NCBI RefSeq assembly: GCF_000204055.1
Contig: NW_006768771.1
Span: 1,699,681 to 1,763,680 of the forward strand
Direction: 5' to 3'
Origin: Melampsora larici-populina 98AG31
Taxonomy: Eukaryota > Basidiomycota > Pucciniomycetes > Pucciniales > Melampsoraceae
DNA: 64,000 nt
Part shown: positions 9,173 through 20,921 of the stretch, piece after piece
Numbering within the stretch: position 1 is the stretch's first letter
Layout: every line of letters starts with the position of its first letter
Notes under the pieces: generated by a model
What the model was told of the DNA's origin: nothing
What the model saw: only the letters and a program-made list of their open reading frames with translations
The model's database searches: none
Translations under genes and position numbers: made by a program

Positions 9173-12100
9173 CGTGGCAACATATCAGTTGCGGATGGAC
9201 TCAGTACTTCAGTTATCAAATCATCTAAACCCAAGGTCTTAAGGTGCTATTACTGTAAGAAGGCCGGTCATCTCAAGCCGGATTGTCACATTTTGAAAGC
9301 AAAGGATAAAAAACGATCATCTCCTGTTGCTTCTACTTCAGATGCAAGAACTGTTGAACCTCAGTTCGCCGACATCGACTTTTCAGGGTGTGTTGAATCT
9401 CGACATATCATCGTTTTGCAATTAGACACTGATATATCACCCTCTACTATCATTTTTGATACTGGCGCCACTCATCACGTTTTTAATGACCGCTCCTTTT
9501 TCACTTCTATCAAAAACATTACTCCATTACCAGTTAGGATGGCAAATAACAATTCCTCTTCTTTCATCACTGGTGTTGGCTCTGTTAAAATTTGTAATGC
9601 AATGAATTCACTTGAAATTTTGGAAGTCAATAACGTTTATTTTTGTGAGAATTTGCGCCATTCTCTTCTTTCTGGTATTCAATTGGAAGAAGAAGGAATT
9701 ACTTTTCGAAACTCATCAAAAGGTATTGAACTCTGGAAGAATGAATCAAGAGTTCTTACAGCTATTAAGTCCGGCAGAAAGTGGATTTTGAAGGCCATAT
9801 CAAATTCAGTCGAGACTTCAGCTGTGTTAGGCAACTTTATGCTGTGGCATCGCCGTCTCGGTCATGTAAATGACAAAACTTTATTGAAGCTTGTTTGTGA
9901 AAAATCTTGTGTAGGACTACCTGAGAAGCTAACAAAAACTGTAGCTTGTGAAGACTGCGCCATCTCTAAATCCACGAAAACTTCAACCATAGGACCTTCT
10001 TTAATCTCTTATGACTCACCTCTTCAGATTGTTGTAGCTGACCTATGTGGACCTTTTCCTGTCAAGACTGTCTCTGGTTCTGAATACTCTTTGGAGATTC
10101 GAGATGTTTATTCTACTTTCATGAGAACCTATTTGTTAAAATCTAAGAGTGATGCAACTAATCAGATAAAGATTTTTATCGCAGAAGCAGAACAACGCAC
10201 CGGTAAGAAAGTCATCAATTGGCGCACGGATGGTGGAGGCGAATTTATCAACAACTCTTTGAAGGCTTATTTCGCTGACAAAGGTATCAAAATTCAAAGT
10301 TCCTTACCTTATTTCCATGAACAGAATGGATCCATTGAACGTGCAAATAGGACTATTCAAGGTGGAATGTGTGTGCTTCTTCGAGACTCAGGACTTCCAA
10401 AGAAGTTTTGGGTGTTTGCGATTATTACTTCAACAGACCTTCATAACAGGACTCCGAATTCTAATATGGGATCAAAAACTCCTATTGAGCTTATGTTTGG
10501 CTTCTCACCTCAAGTTGATCACCTTAGGATCTTTGGAAGTTGGGCATTTGTTCATATTCCTGTTGAAAAACGTAAGAAATTAGATGACCGTGCTGTTAAA
10601 TGTCGTTTTGTTGGGTATCTTGAAGGAAGTAAGGGTTGGAGATTCTGGAATCCGGTGAAAGATGAATTCATCGACTCCGCGCATGCAAGGTGGTTGGATG
10701 AGAAGGCTACGAGTAAGATTCTTCCGGTTGACGCACCAGCTACTCTTGAGAAGTCTTCATTAAACCACATCTTAACTTCTGATGATGCTATCATTGATCA
10801 TGACGAGTTACGACACCTTTTCGAGTCACTTTCAATTACTTATTCTCTTGAAGATTGTCAATTCACTAAAACTGTTTGTCAACAAGATCACAACATCGAT
10901 CTTTTGCACGCAAAGGCTGCCGGTTTTGCAGCTCAACTTCCTCGCAGCTATCAGGAAGCTATGAACAGTGAGTACTCAAGTGAATGGAAGGCAGTGTGCG
11001 CGAAAGAGTTGGAGATGCTTATTAAGTTAGGAGTCTGGGAGGAGGTTGAGTTACCTGCAGGACAGAAGACTGTGTCCAGCAAATGGGTGTTTGCAGAGAA
11101 AACTGACTCACTTGGCAATGTCATTAAACGAAAATCAAATTTGTTGTTCGAGGCTTTACTCAAAGAGAAGGACTTGACTTTTCAGAAACTTTTGCTCCAA
11201 CTGCGAAATTCACTTCGCTCATGATCATTTTTACAATCACAGTATACCACGGTTGGCACATTAGGGGCTTCGATGTTGTGGCAGCTTATCCACACAGTCC
11301 CATTGACGAGACTATCTACGTCAAACCAGCTGAAGGTATCCCCATGTCATCTGCAAAGTTTGTGCTTCTCCTTCGGCGTGCTCTGTATGGAACCAAACAG
11401 GCGGCTAGGTGTTGGTGGAAGCACTTTTCATCGATACTTTCGGGCATGGGATGTAAGCACTGTATAAATGATCAAAGTTTATATGTGCTTCATTATAAAA
11501 ACGACATCGCACTTCTCTGGATTCATGTGGACGATGGTGTTATTTGTGGATCTTCTATCAACATTATCAATTTCATCCACAAATCTTTATTGAAGACTTT
11601 CGACATTACTTGGAGTGATTGTTTGGAACAGATTGTAGGCATTAAAATCGACTACAAACCAGATGGCATTTTCTTATCTCAACCGGTCTTAACGGCAAGT
11701 ATTTTGGAATCAACTGGCTTCACCACTTCAAAAACATCGACTCCCATGATTGCAAACTTGCAACTTGATACCTTGGGTGCTGATGCTGTTGGTATCAATT
11801 CATCATCTTATCTTTCGATCCTCGGATCTTTATCTTATCTGGCGATAGGAACTTGACCAGATATTTCTTTCTCTGTCAATTATTTGGCTAGATTTTCTTC
11901 AAAACCAGGCGACAAACATTGGCTGGCTTTGAAGAATTTGCTTTGGTATATTAGTGGTACAAAAGGTGACGGAATTTATTTTAGAAAGAAGGAACAGGAT
12001 GTGGATTTAATTACTTATTGTGATGCGAATTGGGGAGGAGAATTTTCTAGGTCAACTCACGGCTTTTCTGTTTTTCTTTTTGGTAATCTTATTTCTTGGG

Positions 12101-12459
12101 CATCAAGGAGGCAGAGTTGTGTGGCTACATCGACTTGTCATGCCGAGTATATGGCTTTGGGGGTGGCTTCTAGAGAATCGATATGGATTCAAAGCTTACT
12201 TGAAGTCATTTTTAAGAAATCATTCATTACGACTTTAAAGTGCGATAATACTGCGGCAATTAAGGTGGCTCAAGACTTACATTTAACCAAACGGTCCCAT
12301 CATGTTGCAAGAGAGTTTCACTACGTCAACGAGCAAATCTTCGATGGAAACTTAAAGATAACTTGGATTGATGGACCAAATCAGAAAGCCAATATTCTCA
12401 CTAAATCATTAGGAAATGTAACATTTCAAATTCATAAACACAATATCTGCATGTCATAG
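9173..12459 (+). pseudogene. pol: copia Pol: protease-integrase-RT-RNase H, broken frame
   Basis: The frame continues from gag. Zinc knuckle CYYCKKAGHLKPDCH at about 9250-9294; protease FDTGATHHVF near 9460; GAG-pre-integrase LWHRRLGH near 9845; integrase core with D-D-E residues (VVADLCGPF, WRTDGGGEF, EQNGSIERAN) to about 10350; RT with KWVF, FDVVAAYPH and IHVDDGV (near 11527); RNase H with YCDANWGG and SWASRRQSC near 12020-12120. Breaks: a one-base frame loss near 11130-11150 (the frame of 9293-11224 passes to that of 11221-11856), and a TGA at 11854-11856 between GT and PDIS, where Ty1/copia proteins normally have Arg. The stop TAG is at 12457-12459. The overall domain content is complete, so the damage is recent. 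Confidence 0.93.
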
Positions 12460-12489
12460 GACATAAACCTCTAAAGGTTGAGGGGGGGG

Positions 12490-12856
12490 TGTTATGGCTG
12501 AAGCAGCTAGGCACCGTAGGTGACTAGGCTAATCTCACCCATTCTCGGTTTAGCCCAGGTGGAAGATCTAGGTTGTTAGATCAGGGCTGGTTTCTTTCTT
12601 CTTTGTTTGCGTCATTGTTGTTAGTGCTTAGGTGAAACATGTTTCACATAAATAGTTCTGTTTTCTTCCTAAAACTTGTTTTGCTTTTCTCTATTGTCAC
12701 AAACTATTTGTTTCGGTAGATTTCACTAACGACTAGTTTCACTAGGTAGATTACATTTTCATTTCATGCAATTGTCACAAACTATTTGTTTCGGTAGATT
12801 TCACTAACGACTAGTTTCACTAGTTTTATTGTGTTTCATCATCTTTCGTCTCTACA
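12490..12856 (+). repeat. 3' LTR of copia element
   Basis: 367 bp, nearly identical to the 5' LTR and flanked on the right by the second TTTCC copy. Contains the perfect 16-bp palindrome GTGAAACATGTTTCAC; the 5' LTR has the same palindrome with ACG/CGT at the centre. Confidence 0.97.
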
Positions 12857-12884
12857 TTTCCGACTTCAAACGGACGTGTGAGAA

Positions 12885-12893
12885 TATATATAA
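12885..12893 (+). promoter_or_regulatory. Possible TATA box of the secreted-protein gene
   Basis: TATATATAA, 29 bp beyond the copia 3' LTR and 188 bp upstream of the predicted ATG at 13073. A TATA-like match in AT-rich DNA is weak evidence on its own; the copia insertion places the LTR immediately upstream. Confidence 0.3.
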
Positions 12894-13072
12894 GTAAAAC
12901 AAATCTCGATATTTCGATATTCTCTGCAGCCTCAGGCCAACTATCGATATATGTAAAAGAGTTACAAATTTCATTGCACACGTTCGGTTTCCAGTGGTTT
13001 TCATGAGCTAGCTTTCCAAGTGTTATCGATCAACTTCACATCAAACCTTGGCCACTTTTCGGTGTCATCATT

Positions 13073-14101
13073 ATGCTCAAAACTTCACTTTCAGCTATAG
13101 CCATCCTTTTCCTCATGTCTTCTGCATTGGCGCTGCAAGGTACTGTGCATAAAACTGTCCTCAAAGACAATATTGGTTACTCATTCACACACATTTGCAT
13201 ATCCTTCTCTGATAATCCCCTGACACTTCTCATGACTGATGATTAATCAGATTATTTTGATGATAGTGAGTTCTGATATATTTTATGCGGCATTTTGTGG
13301 CAAATTATAAGCTGAGCCATCAGCGTAGCCCATTTCCCCGAAGTGAACAATATCAAGAATAGGTTTGTAAGGTGCTTACGTAATAAATTAAGTCCTGAAC
13401 TTCATGAGATTCTTACAAAGGACGTTGAAATCGAAACAGAAGATGGACTGCCCAAGGAAAGGACAGGTAATATCCTCATCCACACGCATCTTGAATTTCA
13501 CATCTTTATAGCCTCCTCTGAGGCTCTGACACATCCCATAAAATTCCTATGACTGATGATTCCCTTCATCATCAGATTTTCTTCGAATGGTAAATGATGG
13601 CAGATGGAGAAGAACAAATTTCCAAGAATGTAAGTCACAATTATTTACACACAAAACTTCCTCAAAGTCATTCTGTAAATGCAAATGTGACAACAAAGTT
13701 ACATACAAACACTCGCACTGCCTGCCAAACCAGACTGTCAGAAGTCACTAGTCTCTGATTAGTAATTACCAGCCAGTGATTCCCTTCATACATCAAAAGA
13801 TTGGCACATTAAGGATTGCAGCTGTGATATATAAAAGTCGACATACCTGTGAATCACAGCTTGAAGCTTCTTCTCATCATTTGATCAGAATTCCATCTTA
13901 GTCTCAAATTAATTACATTCTGGATGATTAGTTGATATAATTTTATTTCATGCCACAGTCAGATTTTCTTATTCATCAGGAATAGACGGAGCAGCAGAGA
14001 AGGAACAACAAGAGATCACAGGTACTGCTTGTGAAGAACTTGAACTAAGAATGCGGAAAGTAGAGGGAAACAAAATTTGCTTCATAAAATTCAAAGCCTG
14101 A
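13073..14101 (+). CDS. Small predicted secreted protein, 138 aa, five exons
   Basis: Exon model: 13073-13139, 13251-13265, 13329-13466, 13576-13629, 13959-14101; all donors are GT, all acceptors AG, and the phase stays consistent, giving 138 residues. The N-terminus MLKTSLSAIAILFLMSSALA is a clear signal peptide (Lys, 13 hydrophobic residues, small residues at -1/-3), cleaved near residue 20-22. The mature part is about 117 residues, charged, with three Cys (one in RCLRNKL, two near the C-terminus in TACEELEL and NKICFIKF). No known domain seen. The second exon is only 15 nt and intron 4 is long (329 nt), so extra or alternative exons are possible. The profile fits a fungal secreted effector candidate; that role is inference. 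The copia insertion ends 216 bp upstream of the ATG. Confidence 0.65.
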
Positions 14102-15749
14102 TCTGGTTGCTCATGTACACCTCTCCACGCCTAGAGTTTTGTAACCAGTGAGTTTAACTGGCACCAGGCTCCTTACACTCAACTGAGTCAAATTGCTTTA
14201 ATTGAAGACGTGTTCATCCATATATCTTTCCTCTTGATACATTCCAATGATTTGCTCTCTGTCAGATTATGTCAAGATATGAGTCTTCATGATATGAAAG
14301 ATTTAAGTGTATATCATCCAATATTTGCCAAAAAAATCCTACATTAATTCTTGCCCCTGTACCGCTCAAGCAATTGCGTGATTGCATGTAAACCACTAAG
14401 ACAGGACTGTACATATGTTTTTCTGACCAGATTTAAAATATTCCCCAAATCCACAGTGGATTGCTTTTGAATTTCCTGGTTAGAGTGTCACAAAAAGTCA
14501 ATTTGAACCCATTACAAGCCCCACATCTTTTGCAATCAATCATAAACAATTTTGAAACCCAGTCTTTGGATTTCTGTAGAGATCAGTCTGACATGAAAGT
14601 TATTCAATAGAGCAAACAAGGGTACATACTGAGGTGGGAAAATTCAGGAGGCAGCAAGATTTCAATCCTGATTATCTTTCCATTCCATGGGATTTATCTT
14701 ACAATAAACTCTCTCTTCCTCAACTAAACCTGCCTTACAGTAAGGTCCCTTCTTTAAACTTGACTAAATCACAAAAGAACAACTTGAACCACTTTGTCCT
14801 TTGTTGATTTTTCACAGCTGAGTTGAATCAAGATGAATCTGCACAAGCTTGAAAATCCTTTTCAATGCTGGTAAGTACATAGTACAGTAACAGGCAATTG
14901 AGTGTTACATACACATATAACTGAATACTATGGTGACCCATCATGAAAAAAGAAACAAACAATAAATTCAAAAAAAGCCCAATTTATGCCTACCAAATCA
15001 ATTGGAATAAATCCAAAACATCAAGCATCATCCAAAAATGAAAGAATCATGTGTGTTGTGTGTGTGAAAGATGACTTAGGCAAGAAGTCCCACCACATTT
15101 CATATATGAACACCAAGGAACATGAAAATGCCTGAATCAGCTTACCATCAGCTCAACTGCTCTTTTGTTTAGATCAATAAGAAAGATCATAATCAGTTCA
15201 CATTCAACACCCAATATAATGTATTTTTTGCATACAAGGAGAATGAGTGAAGATCTGAAGACTACAAATATCTCAACCAGATTATTTTGATCATACTTTC
15301 TCAACAGAAATTAAAGAACTACATCCACAGTCACCCCCTCTCGAAACCATAACAAGTTATTTGAATAAAATATTATTAAATCATCAATCCATGGTAGTTG
15401 GGACGAATGTTTTAACTCACAGGAATCGGGGTAGGCGGGAAGGCTTTGTAAGACGCTGTGATTTTTCGGGAAAGACACGTCACCTGATTTCCGAAAGAAC
15501 TTACTAAACCACGGTTTTCAAGCACAGCAACCATTCTGCTATCTCTTCTTTGATTGATTCATCTGTGGTTTCCGGTTGTTCTTTTCCTCTCATTCTACAT
15601 TATTACTTCTTAATAATTGTATCATCCAATTTCATTCTCAACTGTTTTTAGCTCTCGTTTCTCTCAATAAACATCTTAGTAGCTTAAAAATCTTTTTAGA
15701 AATTTTTTCTCCCACCGTCCCACCCTCTGATTGGGGGACTTCGTTATCT
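14102..15749. other. Gap, nothing firmly assigned
   Basis: About 1.65 kb, AT-rich, with no ORF over 60 residues that looks coding. Contains scattered GT/AG motifs similar to the introns of the preceding gene; no further exon could be joined with confidence. Confidence 0.4.
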
Positions 15750-15751
15750 TA

Positions 15752-15840
15752 CAGTCATTTAAGAAGAGCTTGCCCCAAATTCCCCGCCAATTCGCTTGAG
15801 TTTTGCGGGCAATTTGGGGCAAGCTTTTCTTAAATGACTG
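15752..15840. mobile_element. 89-bp palindromic MITE with TA target duplication
   Basis: The whole element is a near-perfect inverted repeat: the left arm begins CAGTCATTTAAGAAGAGC at 15752 and the right arm is its complement ending at 15840, with arms of about 36 bp and a loop of about 15 nt. TA flanks both ends (15750-15751 and 15841-15842), as for Tc1/mariner elements. It lies about 0.9 kb beyond the 3' end of the membrane-protein gene at 16729-19036. Confidence 0.75.
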
Positions 15841-15842
15841 TA

Positions 15843-16728
15843 ATTGTAGCCACCCCATTGGGCTTTCGGCATTTCTCTCTGCAATTTCGAGTCAGACCCT
15901 CCGGGGCCGTCCTACGTTAAATCAGTAGCGTTTGTTGAAAACTCTAAGTCTGTGACAAACCTCGCGCCAATACAATTCCACAATTTTCTTTCTAGTCCAG
16001 ATCCAAAAGGTTTCATACTCCAATCAAATTGTAGACCTTCATTCTGACTTCTATTTCATTTTTTTCATTTACATCTTTTTAGATTTCTGAATCTTTCATT
16101 CTTCACATACTGTTTTGCTTAATTTTTTCATATCTCGAATCTTTAATTATCAAGTCATATACTAAAAATATAATCAAACAGATCAGATAGGTCCTACACT
16201 CTTTGTTAGATCATAACTATGCTTTAAACTTATGGAAGGTGGAAATACTCTTTGCCTTACAGTCACACCAAAGGGATTGTAAAATCATCAAGTTTTTTTT
16301 TCATATGATCTCTTGAATCAAACATTCCTTCTATATAATTCACATCTGAAGCCTAAGGCAATCCCTTATCAAAGAAGATCAGTTTTCTGTCCTAAATCTT
16401 TACTTACTTCATTTTGATTAAAAGGATCAATTTGATTGATCTGTATCAATGAATCTGTTCTTCTTTTATCATTCTCCATCATCATCAACTTTCACGCTTT
16501 GTATTCTGAATTCATACACTCTATTTTTTCCAAAGCATATGACCAAAGAAAAATTCTCGATAGTTTTACATAAAAATTCTCATATCAAAATATAAAAAAC
16601 AAATATATGTATATAGAAAAGACGTATATATATCTAACAAAAAAAAATGATAAACAATTCATAACGCAAAAAAAAGGAATTTAAAAAAAAAATACAAACT
16701 CAAGAGTTCAATATATATGTATAACTTT
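15843..16728. other. AT-rich 3' flank of membrane-protein gene
   Basis: No gene seen. Very AT-rich with A and T runs near 16560-16700, consistent with the 3' UTR and terminator region of the minus-strand gene that stops at 16729. Confidence 0.4.
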
Positions 16729-19036
16729 TCAAACCTTTTGACCAATCTTAACAAACGGATCAGGTACATCAAACGAATCATTGGTGAAATTAGTTAATCT
16801 ATTATTCATCTCTTTATTCAAATTCAATTCTAGATTTGCATTTTGATGTTGATGTCGAGTTAAGTTTTTTTGACTCAAGGTTCTAATCGGAACTGGTGTT
16901 CGGTTTGGTAGCTTCCTTGGTAAGTATCTATTCTTTGGTAACGTAGTTGCTGTACTTGTTGTAGTCGTAGTAGATGGGTTCTTATCACTCCCTTCCTTGG
17001 TTCTTCCTAGATTCCTTTCTTTAGGTACTTGAATTTCTTTAGGTACTGAAATTTCTTTAGGTACTTGAATGTCTTTGAGTGTTTGATTGATTTTTTTAGT
17101 AATTTCATCTTCAGAAACTGTAGATGATTGTAAAACAGTCGAAGGGTATTTAGAAGAAAGTTGTTTCTTTGATTCTTTAAATAAATTTAATTCTTCAAAA
17201 CTTTGTTCGGTAGTAGCGATTTGTGAAACGATTCGTTGTACTGAACTTGGTCGATCCGAAAATTTACTAAACAAAAAAAGCAAAAAAAAAACAATCATCA
17301 GTCTCTTTCAAAGGTTATGTAGGTTTGTTTTGGTTTACTTACGCATCCATTTGGGGTCCGTTTCTGATCACTACTTCTTCTGGAAATTGAAGATCAAGAT
17401 GTGATGGAAATCTCATGGTCTGACTCTCATCAGGATCAAATGACGAATGTCCCAGACGATAGACCGGAGATCCGAGTTGTTCTTCTTCTTCTGCTTCTCC
17501 TTCTCGAGGTGGATCAATTGAGATTTGCATCGAAAGCGATAAGAACTCTTCAATAGCAAGTGGTTCTTGTTCGTTATGATGATTCACTTCCATCGAACTA
17601 GGTAAATGATATTGAGCTCTACTTTGGATATCGTCTTGATGGATCGCATCAATTGATTCCATATGGATAGGTATATGATATTCTTCTCTAGGATGTGATG
17701 GTTGTTGAATTGGATGATTAGACATGTTTATAGAGATAGGTAAGTCATATTGGTTTGGTATATAATCTTGGTTTCTTGAATGTACGTCTGGTGATTGAGA
17801 TGAATGGTCAGTAACTTGTAAAGGAATAGGTAACTCTTGATCAATTCTACCATTGTTTTGATTATGTACATTAAGATCATGATGATGAAATCGATTGAAT
17901 GAAGAAATACTCGTATGATGAGAATTTCGTTGAAGCCGATCAAATCTTCTTGGAGAATGAGAATGAGTCGAATGATTTGAATCTATATGATTGATCTTAG
18001 GATAATCATGTTCTTGAATTCCAATCGGAAAAGGAGTTCCTCTAAAATGATATTCATCTACTTGATTAGTGATTGGTATATTTGATGGATTAGGTATCAG
18101 TGTAGAATTGATAATCGGATTATTAAAAAACGATTCATGATTCTTTAATTTGTTGGCTTTTTGTTTTCGACGATGAAAATATAAACAAACGAGTGGTACA
18201 AGACTAAAGATCAAGATCAATCCTATCACAATTCCAATGATCGCACCAGTCGGAAGTAAGGTCTCATTCGATTCTGATGCTCCATGATGAAAGGGTGCTT
18301 CAATCGATGGTGTGGATTGTAATTGAGAAGTAGGAGGTACAAATGTATTGACTGGAATCGGATTGATAGAACCAAGACTGGTTGGTAAGATGGTTTCAGG
18401 AGTATTCAAAGGTTGTGAGTGTAAGGGTGAGATGGTTGAAGTTGAAGTAGGAATTGGTTCTGGATTGGGTTGAATCTGAGTGTTCGGATTGATTGGATTG
18501 ATTGGATTGATTGGATTGATTGGATTGATTGGATTGATTGGATTATGAATAGGTGTGATGATTGGGGCAGTTGAAGGGACTGGAACACGATTAGGTACAG
18601 TTGGAATAGGCGTAGTGATGGGAGTAGTAGCCAGAGGAGTAGTACTTGGATTAGAAAAGAAACCACCGGCTTGTGGAGTGTTACCTACCACTTGACCAGC
18701 ATGATTACTGACAGAAGCAGGATCAGCAACAGATAAGAATACATTCAATCTAGATAAAAGATTAGGATGAAGTGGATGATTTGATGAATCGATTTCTGAT
18801 TCCCTTTCTTTTTCTTTTTCCCATTCGATTTCTAATGTTCTTTCTTGGTTGGAATTACTTAAACTATGATGTTGATAATTTAACTGAGCGGAAGAAGCTG
18901 ATGATGAAGAAGAAATGGATGGATGAAGAAGATAAAATAAAAATAAAAAGTAATGATGAATTGATTTGATGATTGGTTTACAAATTTGATGTAATAAGTT
19001 TTGATTTTGTGAATGACCAGCATAGAACATGATCAT
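16729..19036 (-). CDS. Single-pass membrane protein with Pro-rich ectodomain, 743 aa
   Basis: Two-exon model: 19036-17343 and 17266-16729, intron 17267-17342 (GTAAGT...TTTAG), in frame for 743 residues. The frame is open further upstream (to 19474), but a GTAAGT...ACAG intron-like stretch near 19170-19275 suggests that part is 5' UTR, so I start at the ATG at 19036 (a second is at 19030). Order: hydrophobic stretch FLFLFYLLHPSI near residue 33 (signal peptide or anchor); Ser-rich and acidic segment; Pro/Thr/Ser-rich ectodomain with an (NPI)n run; transmembrane helix GAIIGIVIGLILIFSLVPLV (18180-18240) followed by basic YFHRRKQK; then a long low-complexity cytoplasmic tail rich in His, Ser and acidic residues. 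The architecture is like fungal wall sensors or mucin-like anchors, but no WSC or other named domain is visible. The role is unknown. Confidence 0.7.
18486..18539. repeat. 9-bp coding minisatellite (NPI repeats)
   Basis: Six head-to-tail copies of GGATTGATT on the plus strand, which encode the Asn-Pro-Ile run in the ectodomain of the membrane protein on the minus strand. The unit is a multiple of three, so changes in copy number keep the frame. Confidence 0.95.
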
Positions 19037-19489
19037 ACATACCGGATGAATGATGAAAGAAATTATAATCAAACAAAATCGTAAATTCAATAATCGTAAA
19101 TCACAATCAAATCCTCTTCGAGAGAATATTGTTGTGAGTTTTCGGAAAGAGAAGAACAGAACAGACTGTAAGGTGAGATTGATGGAAAGACTAAATAAAA
19201 GTGAGATGCTGATGATGATGATGATTAAAAACCTATTCGAACTGGTCTGGTGGTTGTTAAACTTACGTTCACAAGAACTATCTGGATGAAATTTCGAAAT
19301 CTTCATCACCGTAAGAAGATTTATCGAAACAGGGAAACAGCCAGGTTGATCACTTGATGGTGTTTTTGTTGAATGAGCTCTTTCGGTAAATCCTCTTGCC
19401 AGCACTTCAAAGCAAGAGCCAAAAAGAGTAATCTGTAACCGAATGAAGATAATCCATGGTGTGCCTAGTGACAAGCACGTCTACCACAA

Positions 19490-20367
19490 CAAACACGAAG
19501 GAACCAACTTCACAAGCAATAAGTGATCAATGTTTCACAAGAAGAAGTCGTGTATAAGAGTGAAAGAAATTGAAAGAAATTGCCAATCGATGCAGCAAGG
19601 TGCTAAATAAGAATGTCGTGCTTATCAACAGATGGAGATCCTGAAAGCTCTTTATTGATTGAGAAATCAATCAAAAGTTCTTGAAGTAAAGAAGTGCCAT
19701 CCACACATGATCAATTCTCAGTAGGACGCTTACGCAGAGAAGTCAAGCTCAAAACCTCACCTCACTTGATTATGTGTCCGGTATCCCTTATCATCTCTCA
19801 TCATCTTTCTCTCTTTCAGAAGTGAATGAACATAACAAAGTCATCCCTCACTGTAAAAAAATTATGGGAGCTTCCTTGCGAGCCTTTTACACATCTCCCT
19901 ACTCAGGATTAGCACATGGTCCAAAGGGAAAAGTTGTGCACATTTCTCTGTCGCACATGATTCATGTTTTTCTCACCAAAGAAGATGAGTCTCTCTTACC
20001 TACAAAGCGTCTTGAGAATTGGGTTTTTACAGTATACTAGAGAATAGACGGGCCCGCCCGCTACCCAAGATGTCCTCACACAGACCTTACTATCACCTTC
20101 ATCACCGACTATGGCACAATAAATTTGCAAGCCAGCTAAGGGTTTTAAAGAATTGGGTAATCATTGATATCATGTATCAAAATAAATGCTTTTGTATTAA
20201 ACATAAGAGGTAGACTGGGATAAATTTAATTGTTCTCAGAAACCCTCATCAACACCATTTCTGGAATACCTTCAACTAGGATCTGGAAGCAATACATATA
20301 TTTGGTATCTGGGTGTGATATGCATACAGGACCTCCTTCAACAATTGGGTGTTCCCTTCCCTCCTAA
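19490..20367. other. Upstream region of membrane-protein gene
   Basis: About 880 bp with no supported gene. A plus-strand open stretch near 19774-20040 has no ATG at its start and no known domain. Confidence 0.4.
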
Positions 20368-20921
20368 TCACAGGGGCCAAAAACAGAGCTCACGTAGAGG
20401 TGAGCATGAAAAGCCTTCCATATTTGTTCAAAAAATAATCATTTCCATCTATCCTTTCATGTCACAATTTTTTGTTGTGTTCAGGTGATCAGCATGCAAA
20501 ATTTAAGTTTGCTCAAGTTTGCTCAAGCATGCTCATCTTCATCTTGATTGAGCATTCCAAATGAGCATTTCTTGAGCATAGATGAGTACTCAGGAATCAG
20601 CTGGCACACCTCCACATACTCAGAATTGTGCCCATTATAGTCAAGCCTTTGAAATTGTCTGTACATACTGAGCGTTCAGTCAGGGCCTGAGATGACCTGA
20701 GCAGATCTGGTAGCCCTCCCTCAGGCTCCTTGGCTGAGCAATAAAGTCTGAGGAAGCCTGGCTCATCTGCTCAGCTCTCAGCTCATGTTGAGCCTTTGTT
20801 ATTACATGATCAACATGAGCTGAACACAGTCAGTTTTGGAAGGAAAAAAGTAGAAAACTTGGAGAAAACCTGAAGCTTTTCATGCTCACCTCTATGTGAG
20901 CTTTTGTTTTGGACTCTGTGA
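20368..20921. mobile_element. MITE, about 550 bp, GCTCA-rich
   Basis: Imperfect inverted repeats of about 45 bp: the left begins TCACAGGGGCC and continues into GAGCTCACGTAGAGGTGAGC, the right (20870-20921) is the complement with a few changes (GCTCACATAGAGGTGAGC). The interior has no ORF and many scattered GCTCA/TGAGC motifs. No clear target duplication was found, so the superfamily is open. Confidence 0.65.

Larger units (their letters stand above)
7867..12856 (+). mobile_element. Ty1/copia LTR retrotransposon, complete but mutated
   Basis: Full-length element: 5' LTR 7867-8232, internal region with gag and pol, 3' LTR 12490-12856. LTRs start TG and end CA. The direct target duplication TTTCC flanks both ends (7862-7866 and 12857-12861). 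Domain order is gag, zinc knuckle, protease, integrase, RT, RNase H, which defines Ty1/copia (integrase before RT). A polypurine tract ending in a G8 run precedes the 3' LTR (about 12473-12489). The reading frame has two TGA stops and one frameshift, so this copy cannot make its polyprotein unaided. Confidence 0.97.

Noticed and set aside
17728..18969. Open frames on both strands inside the membrane-protein gene
   Set aside because: They are shadows of the low-complexity coding sequence; only the minus frame gives a signal/anchor, a transmembrane helix and a consistent splice join.
19774..20040. 88-residue ORF upstream of the membrane-protein gene
   Set aside because: It begins with a non-ATG codon, has no domain and no splice context.
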